Assembly: GCA_963995505.1 (NCBI GenBank)
Contig: OZ023186.1
Coordinates: 17,119,570-17,183,569, forward strand
From: Hypericum androsaemum
Taxonomy: Eukaryota; Streptophyta; Magnoliopsida; Malpighiales; Hypericaceae
Direction of reading: 5' to 3'
DNA length: 64,000 nt
The notes beneath the pieces were generated by a model that was not told the DNA's origin, did not search any database, and was given only the letters and a program-made list of their open reading frames with translations. The position numbers and the translations under genes are program-made. Below are positions 58,630-64,000 of this stretch, one piece after another (position 1 is the stretch's first letter; each line of letters begins with the position of its first letter).

Positions 58630-61600
58630 CTAATCAGCAACATGATTTTGTATCCGAGAGATACGAATAAGCTTGTAATCCGGCACTTGCGCCAAGTCAT
58701 GGCGAATTTCCCTGATGAGCAATTCCAACTGCCAGAAAATTTGCGCAAAAAGATCATAGATAAAAGTGACTGCGAGGTTGCAGTCCGATTCGATGTGTGT
58801 CACCCTTCCGGAGAATTCCTTCTGGACCAGAGAGATTGCCATCGAAATGGCTAGAAGTTCAGCTTCCAAGGAGGATTCAGCTGTAACTATATCGTGCTGA
58901 TCTGCACACATGAGGCCAAGGTGATTCCGAGCAATCACAGCGATTCCAGATGGAGAAGAGGCTCCCATCCATGAAGCGTCGCAATTGAGTTTCAGGACCC
59001 CATCCAACAGAATGATCCACAAAACTTGATTTTGAACAGCACTGCACAGATCCCGCGAGAGAGAACTAGTAACCTGCAAATATTTATTGCAGTAATAAGC
59101 AGCCTGACAAGCAGAAGTAATGGGATCAATCTGAATTCTTTCATAGATAAATTTATTCCTAGCTAACCATATACTTCAGCATAGATTAATGGCAAGAGGA
59201 ATCAAATTGCATGCATCACGAGAATTAAAAAAATCCAGGAGAAAAACAAACTAGCATTCGAAAAAGTTATAAACAAATGAATCAAAAAATACCCAAGGGA
59301 GAGGAGTGGCAAGTGGCCCTCGCATGCGAGCAATTAAACAACATATGAATAATAGATTCCTCCTCCACGAAGCAGACTTGGCAAATAAGAGATCTAGCAA
59401 GGTTTCTTCTATGCAAACAAGCAGCAATATCAGTACTGTTACGCATTAACCGCCAAACAAAATGTTGTAATTTGGGAGGAGTTTTCAGTTTCCAAACCTG
59501 CTTCCAGCATTTAGAAACCAGAGGGAAAGTAGGGGTAAAATTTTGTCTTACCAGAGAATGATTTTTGAAGATTTGGTACCCCCTTTTAACCGTGAAGATC
59601 CCCTTATTGCTGTGTTTCTGGATTAGTTTGTCAGGGAAGCCAAACCTGCACAAGTTCATTCTCAAAATAACATGTTGTTCATTAGGGTGGAAAAAATTAT
59701 GAATCACATCAGTCTTCCAGCTCATAGTGGAAGGACTAATGAGGCCAGAAACAAAGGAGGGAAAAGAAGGAACTACATGTACTTTGCACTTTAGCAGAAG
59801 GCAATGTAGGCACCCACGGGTCGTGCCAAACATTAGTTATTTTCTCATCTATAATATTGTAGGGCAGACCCTCAGCCAGGGTATCTATGTCCATCATTAA
59901 ACTTCGCCAGATCCAAAACGGCCCTCGGCCAATTGAAGCATAAAGCAGGTCACAGTTATGGAAATATAGGCCCTTCAAAATTTTGAAGCACATCGAATCT
60001 AGATTGTTCAATAATCTCCATACTTTCTTAGCATGTAGGGAGATATTGAACAAGCGAAGGTCTTTGAATCCTACGCCAGCTTCCGATTTGGAACATGTCA
60101 TTTTTTCCCAGCTTACCCAATAAATCTTCTTCCTATCACCATCATCGTTCCACTTAAAGTTTGCCATAAGGCTATTCAGCTTTTCACAAAACGTCACAGG
60201 AAGGAAGAGGCATTGTATTGTGTACGAAGGAATCGCTGCAAGAACTGATTTAATCATAATTTCCCTACCCGCTTAGGACAGGAGCTTGCGCTTCCAGCTT
60301 AAAGTCTTCCTCCATATCCTGTCAAAAATAAAGTAGAGAGCGTCAGTTTTAGATCTTCTCCAAATGGAAGGAAGACCTAAGTACTTGTCATTAGGTTGCA
60401 TTTGTTTCATTTGTAGAATATCCATAATACAAGTCTAGTTCCCTACAGTTTTCCACTTAGAAAAGAAAATGTTAGATTTGTCAAAGTTAATCTGCTGGCC
60501 AGATAACTCAAAAAAAATTATTTAGCAAATCTTTGAGTTTCCTAGCTTCAACAACATTAGCTTTACCAAACAGCAATATGTCATCCGCGAATAAAATGTG
60601 AGTAAGAGAAGGGAAAAACCCTGTTAAATGTGAAACCTTGAAGTTCACCCGCAGATTTAGCTCTTTTGATAAAATGGGCGAAAGAATTTGAAATGAATAA
60701 GAAGAGAAAATAGAAAAGTGGATCCCCTTGCCTAATCCCATGCCCTGACTTAAATCAAGGAAGAGGCACGCCATTAAACAAGACACTGAATGAAGTAGTC
60801 TTGACAGAATTCATAACACATGCCATCCATTTACATGGAAATCCAAGTTTAGTTAGAACCCGCTCCAAAAAATCCCAATTAACTAAGTCATAAGCCTTTT
60901 TTAAATCCAATTTAATTGCATAGAAGTAGTTTTCCTTCTACCAACAGTCTTTAAGCGATGAAAGGTCTCATGAGCAATAGTAATATTATCTCGAATGCAT
61001 CTCCCCTTAACAAACGCACCTTGACATTCCAAAATAATATTATTCATCCAAGGACTAACACGATTAGTTAAGACCTTAGAGAAAACCTTATAAGCAAAGT
61101 TACACAGTCCTATAGGTCTAAAGCCATGAATATTTGTCGGAGACTGTACCTTAGGAATAAGATAAATGTAAGTGTGATTAAGATTAGGGGGACCAGTGTA
61201 GATTCAAACATGTTGGTGACCAGTGCAACAAGATCAGGGCCAACCGTAGCCCAATATTTATGGTAGAAGACTCCAGGAAAGCCATCAGGACATGGTGACT
61301 TCACGCATACCAAAAGTAGCCAGCCTAATTTTATCAAAAGAAATGGCTCTAGTAAGATCAGCAGACATATCAAAAGAAGCAAGCATGGGAATACAGTCAA
61401 TAATACAAGCAGGATCAGAGGCAGGACAATGAGTATACAGATTGTTAAAATGCAATTGAATAAGAGCACCTAACGCAGGATCATCCTCAACCCAAGAGCC
61501 CGAGGAATCTTGGAGCTTTGCAATTTGGTTTACCTGCCTTCGTTGCGTAGAGGACGTGTGAAAGAATGAGGTGTTCTTGTCACCCCAATTCAGCCACCAA

Positions 61601-61734
61601 ACATGTGATCTCTGACGCCAATAGATCTCCTCAACCTCAAGTAACCCGGCCACTTCACGCTTCATCATGACTTCTTGGCTCTTGCAATGCCAAACATTTC
61701 TAACCATGAGTGTATTCTCCATGACCAAATTCAA
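58630..61734 (-). mobile_element. LINE-1-type retrotransposon remnant (RT, zf-RVT, RNase H), 5'-truncated
   Basis: Leftward order: RT upstream region (RQRSHVWWLNWGDKNTSFFH at about 61600), RT palm start (SPCPDGFPGVFYHKYW), catalytic LTHILFADDILLFGKA (about 60600; FADD replaces the usual YADD form, as in plant LINEs), post-RT MIKSVLAAIPSYTIQCLFLP and WVSWEKMTCSKSEAGVGFKD, zf-RVT (FTVKRGYQIF, KLQHFVWRLMRNSTD, ICQVCFVEEESIIHMLFNCS), and RNase H (LKLNCDASWMG, ESSLEAELLAI, ESDCNLAV, RIQNHVAD). The endonuclease and ORF1 are missing. Multiple frameshifts (near 60300, 60900-61100, 61290) make it inactive. The zinc residues C..C...H...C look intact. Confidence 0.88.
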
Positions 61735-62409
61735 ATTTTTTAAATAGATATCAGAATGAATAACATTTTAGTAGGAATTTCCCGGTGGTCATGGTTGTCA
61801 TTGTCCAAAGAAATAAGTTTTACTTTTTACACTGTACATATATATAGTATGAATTTCTTGTATAAGTTCAAAATTGCGGCCACAATTCATCAAAACTATA
61901 TGACGGTAAAACTTTATGAAAAAAATTTGTTGTACGAAATGAATACCCCAGTATACCATTATTGTCCTCCGGCCGCTAATTCGATAAATCAATAAATTAT
62001 GTCAGTGGGACTCCGGGCGAACATGGTACAAATAGTACTAGCAGAAGTGGATTCAATCCTTGGAAATTGGAAAAAATTTAAAGCAAACACCAGTCTGTTC
62101 AATTTGGGACAAACGAAGATTTGTGTGAAATATGCGGGACCCTTGTTTTGTCAAATTAATACCGAATTAGATAGGTGTCAATTTGCTAAACAGCATTAGC
62201 TTTTGTTATTTTATTATCAGTTTAAGAGGCCACCAGAAGAAAGTTAAGCTCCCCAACGTCACTCTCCTGGATTGGCACGTTTTCATCACGCGGAAAGACC
62301 TATATATTGGGATTAGGGGTGAGCAAATGGGATTGGTATTCGGGATATCCCGAAATTATTTCGGTATTCGGGAGTTCGGAATTGGGAATTCGGTATTGGG
62401 ATTCAGTGC
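61735..62409. other. Spacer with possible hAT-like repeat phrase
   Basis: No gene. At about 62311-62400 the phrase TTAGGGGTGAGCAAATGG is followed by loose repeats of GGTATTCGGG and GGGATTCGG-like text, reminiscent of the end of a plant hAT-type element, but no opposite end is seen. Confidence 0.4.
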
Positions 62410-62907
62410 CTGAGATTCGGTGTGCCCGCTGTGTGGTGATTTTGATGAATCTGTTCATCACTTATTCTTGCATTGTTCTTCTTTTTGGAGCATCTGAAAT
62501 TTTTTTGTTAAAAAGATATGCCTCAGTTGATGTGCTGGAAGATTTTTTGCTTCTTCTTTCTCGGAGTGGAATGGCCTCGCGAGAAGAGGTGTGTGGGCAA
62601 AAATTTGGTTTGCTCTTTTCGGTGTCATTTCGTGGTTCATTTAGAATCTTCAAAATCGGTTGATGTTCGATGATATTTTTTTTATCAGCAGCTCTTAATA
62701 AATTCGATAATCAATCGAGCAAAAAAATGGCTAATTTGGTCACACACTTTAGATGGATTATGTGACCAATATCTTTTGTTATTTTTAAATTCTCTTTATT
62801 GAGGTCCTCTTGGTGTAACTTGTTATTGGATCTGATGCTCAGCTCCCTAGCATCTACTAAAGTGTAAATACATATTTGTGAATACAAGTTACTTAATCAT
62901 AAAAAAA
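62410..62907 (+). mobile_element. LINE 3' end with A-tail
   Basis: The frame reads CPLCGDFDESVHHLFLHCSS then FWSI and a TGA, a zf-RVT zinc segment (CxxC...H....C) as at the end of plant LINE RT. Downstream sequence to the A-tract (62900-62907) has no other domain. 5'-truncated, which is usual for LINE insertions. Confidence 0.65.
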
Positions 62908-63014
62908 CCCTAGATATTGGACAAGTTTTTATAGAAATATAATATGATGATTATCTATTTTGTCTATTTTGTATAATAATAACACATCATTACTCAATCT
63001 ATTCATGAAAAAAA

Positions 63015-64000
63015 TAATGGCCTTGTTTGGCGAAACAGTTTGGGAGCAGATAGCAGATTGAAGAAAGTAGATAGCAGATTGGGAGCAGATAACAGATAGT
63101 AGATTGAAAAATGTGTTTGGTAAAATTGACTAACAGATAGCAGATTCAGTCTAATAGATTATATTTTTTTGGTTAAATTAATTATTAATTTATAAATTAT
63201 GTTTAAATAAACTAACAAAATTATTTATTTAAATTAAAGTAGTAATAATTTAATATAGTAATATCTATATTTCTAAATAAAATTTTTGATAGAAGACAAA
63301 TGGTTAACTTATTGAATATATTAATTTCTTACATTTGATTGAAATAAGAATAAGAATAAGAGTACTATGACCATGTCAATTATTATAGTAGATAAATCTC
63401 TATTTATTAAAACATCTTAAAAGAATATTGTGTTATCATTTATTTTATCATTTTTTGAAAGTTAATTATTATTTATTATAATTCTTATGATTACATCAAA
63501 TTAAAAGCAATTTCATCTCTCAATGTATGCATATGAAGTGATACTTGACATTGACTAGTTTCATATTGTCGATTCAGATCAATATCACCTAATTGATTAT
63601 GTAAATGATGAATTTCCAATTTTTCAAATAATTTCTAAGTAAAATAAAATATTTATATCAATTTTAAAAATTATTTGATTTTGAAAACCAAAATAAATTA
63701 CCCAACAACCAAATCTATAGATATTAGGAAATATTTCTAAATTATTCATTTGTAGCATCGTAGAAGAAAATAAAATCTTGTTTAGTTAAATAAAATCTTT
63801 CACTTCTCAAATAAATTCTATGAAATAAGATATTTATATTGCTTAAAAAATATTTGAATTTTGACAACTAAATAAATTACTTAGCAGCTAAACCCTTGAT
63901 ATTAAAAACTAACTGAAAACTATTTTAAATAAAATATATCTCTAATTTTTCAAATAACTACCAAGCAAATAAATATTTGTTATTGTTAAAATTTATTTAA
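63015..64000. other. Possible start of a TIR element running off the right edge
   Basis: After AAAAATAAT the text GGCCTTGTTTGGCGAAACAG begins, followed by about five GCAGATAGCAGATTG-type repeats (63040-63145). Many plant TIR elements open with a GGCCTTGTTTGG-like end. The rest is AT-rich with no ORF. The other end would be outside the window. Confidence 0.35.

Noticed and set aside
62307..62663. ORF of 118 codons near the right end
   Set aside because: It runs across a repeat-like segment and into an out-of-frame reading of the LINE zf-RVT fragment.

Overview
This window looks like eudicot nuclear DNA. The evidence is split genes with GT-AG introns, a plant APETALA2-type gene with a miR172 site, a plant F-box/FBD gene, and an AT-rich background crowded with plant transposable elements: Copia and Gypsy-like LTR elements, L1-type LINEs, SINEs, PIF/Harbinger, Mutator-like and hAT-like elements. 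The species cannot be fixed from sequence alone. Only two genes appear intact: an F-box/LRR/FBD gene (23107-24970, +) and a euAP2 transcription factor (32138-34845, -). Both were rebuilt exon by exon with every junction in phase.

Layout, left to right. 0-3.4 kb: decayed 3' part of a CWF19-like (CwfJ) splicing-factor gene on the minus strand, followed by a LINE ORF1 (DUF4283) fragment. 3.8-9.9 kb: a 5'-truncated, broken Copia element with one LTR, lying between two oppositely oriented Harbinger-derived MITEs. 10-15 kb: low-coding DNA with short tandem repeats and a long imperfect palindrome. 15.3-17.3 kb: a LINE 3' fragment and a two-exon DUF1279 (FAM210-like) pseudogene. 17.7-22.9 kb: inverted fragments of one LTR family flanking an almost complete Harbinger element with TAA target duplication, broken ORF1 and transposase, and an internal minisatellite. 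23-25 kb: the F-box gene. 25-31.6 kb: nested SINEs, an LTR remnant and a spaced direct duplication of about 0.8 kb. 32-35.2 kb: the AP2 gene and its promoter. 35.7-37.9 kb: two TIR elements. 40-42.3 kb: retroelement debris with minisatellites.

43.5-50.2 kb holds three Mutator-like elements with long terminal inverted repeats and 9-bp target duplications. Two carry captured pieces of host genes (a DUF506 gene and a GeBP/DUF573 gene); the third is almost entirely palindrome around a (TCC)n core. 50.8-56.5 kb is a nested pair: a large non-autonomous LTR element whose 5' LTR is split by a gag/protease-only Copia element with a perfect 5-bp target duplication. 58.6-62.9 kb is a decayed LINE and a second LINE tail. 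The window ends inside AT-rich DNA that may be the start of another TIR element.

The two intact genes are unrelated and on opposite strands, with no sign of a shared pathway. The region's main character is repeated nesting, internal deletion and gene capture by mobile elements. Nothing here is demonstrably a wholly new system. The gene-capturing TIR cluster and the long non-autonomous LTR element of unknown coding content are the best candidates for closer work.
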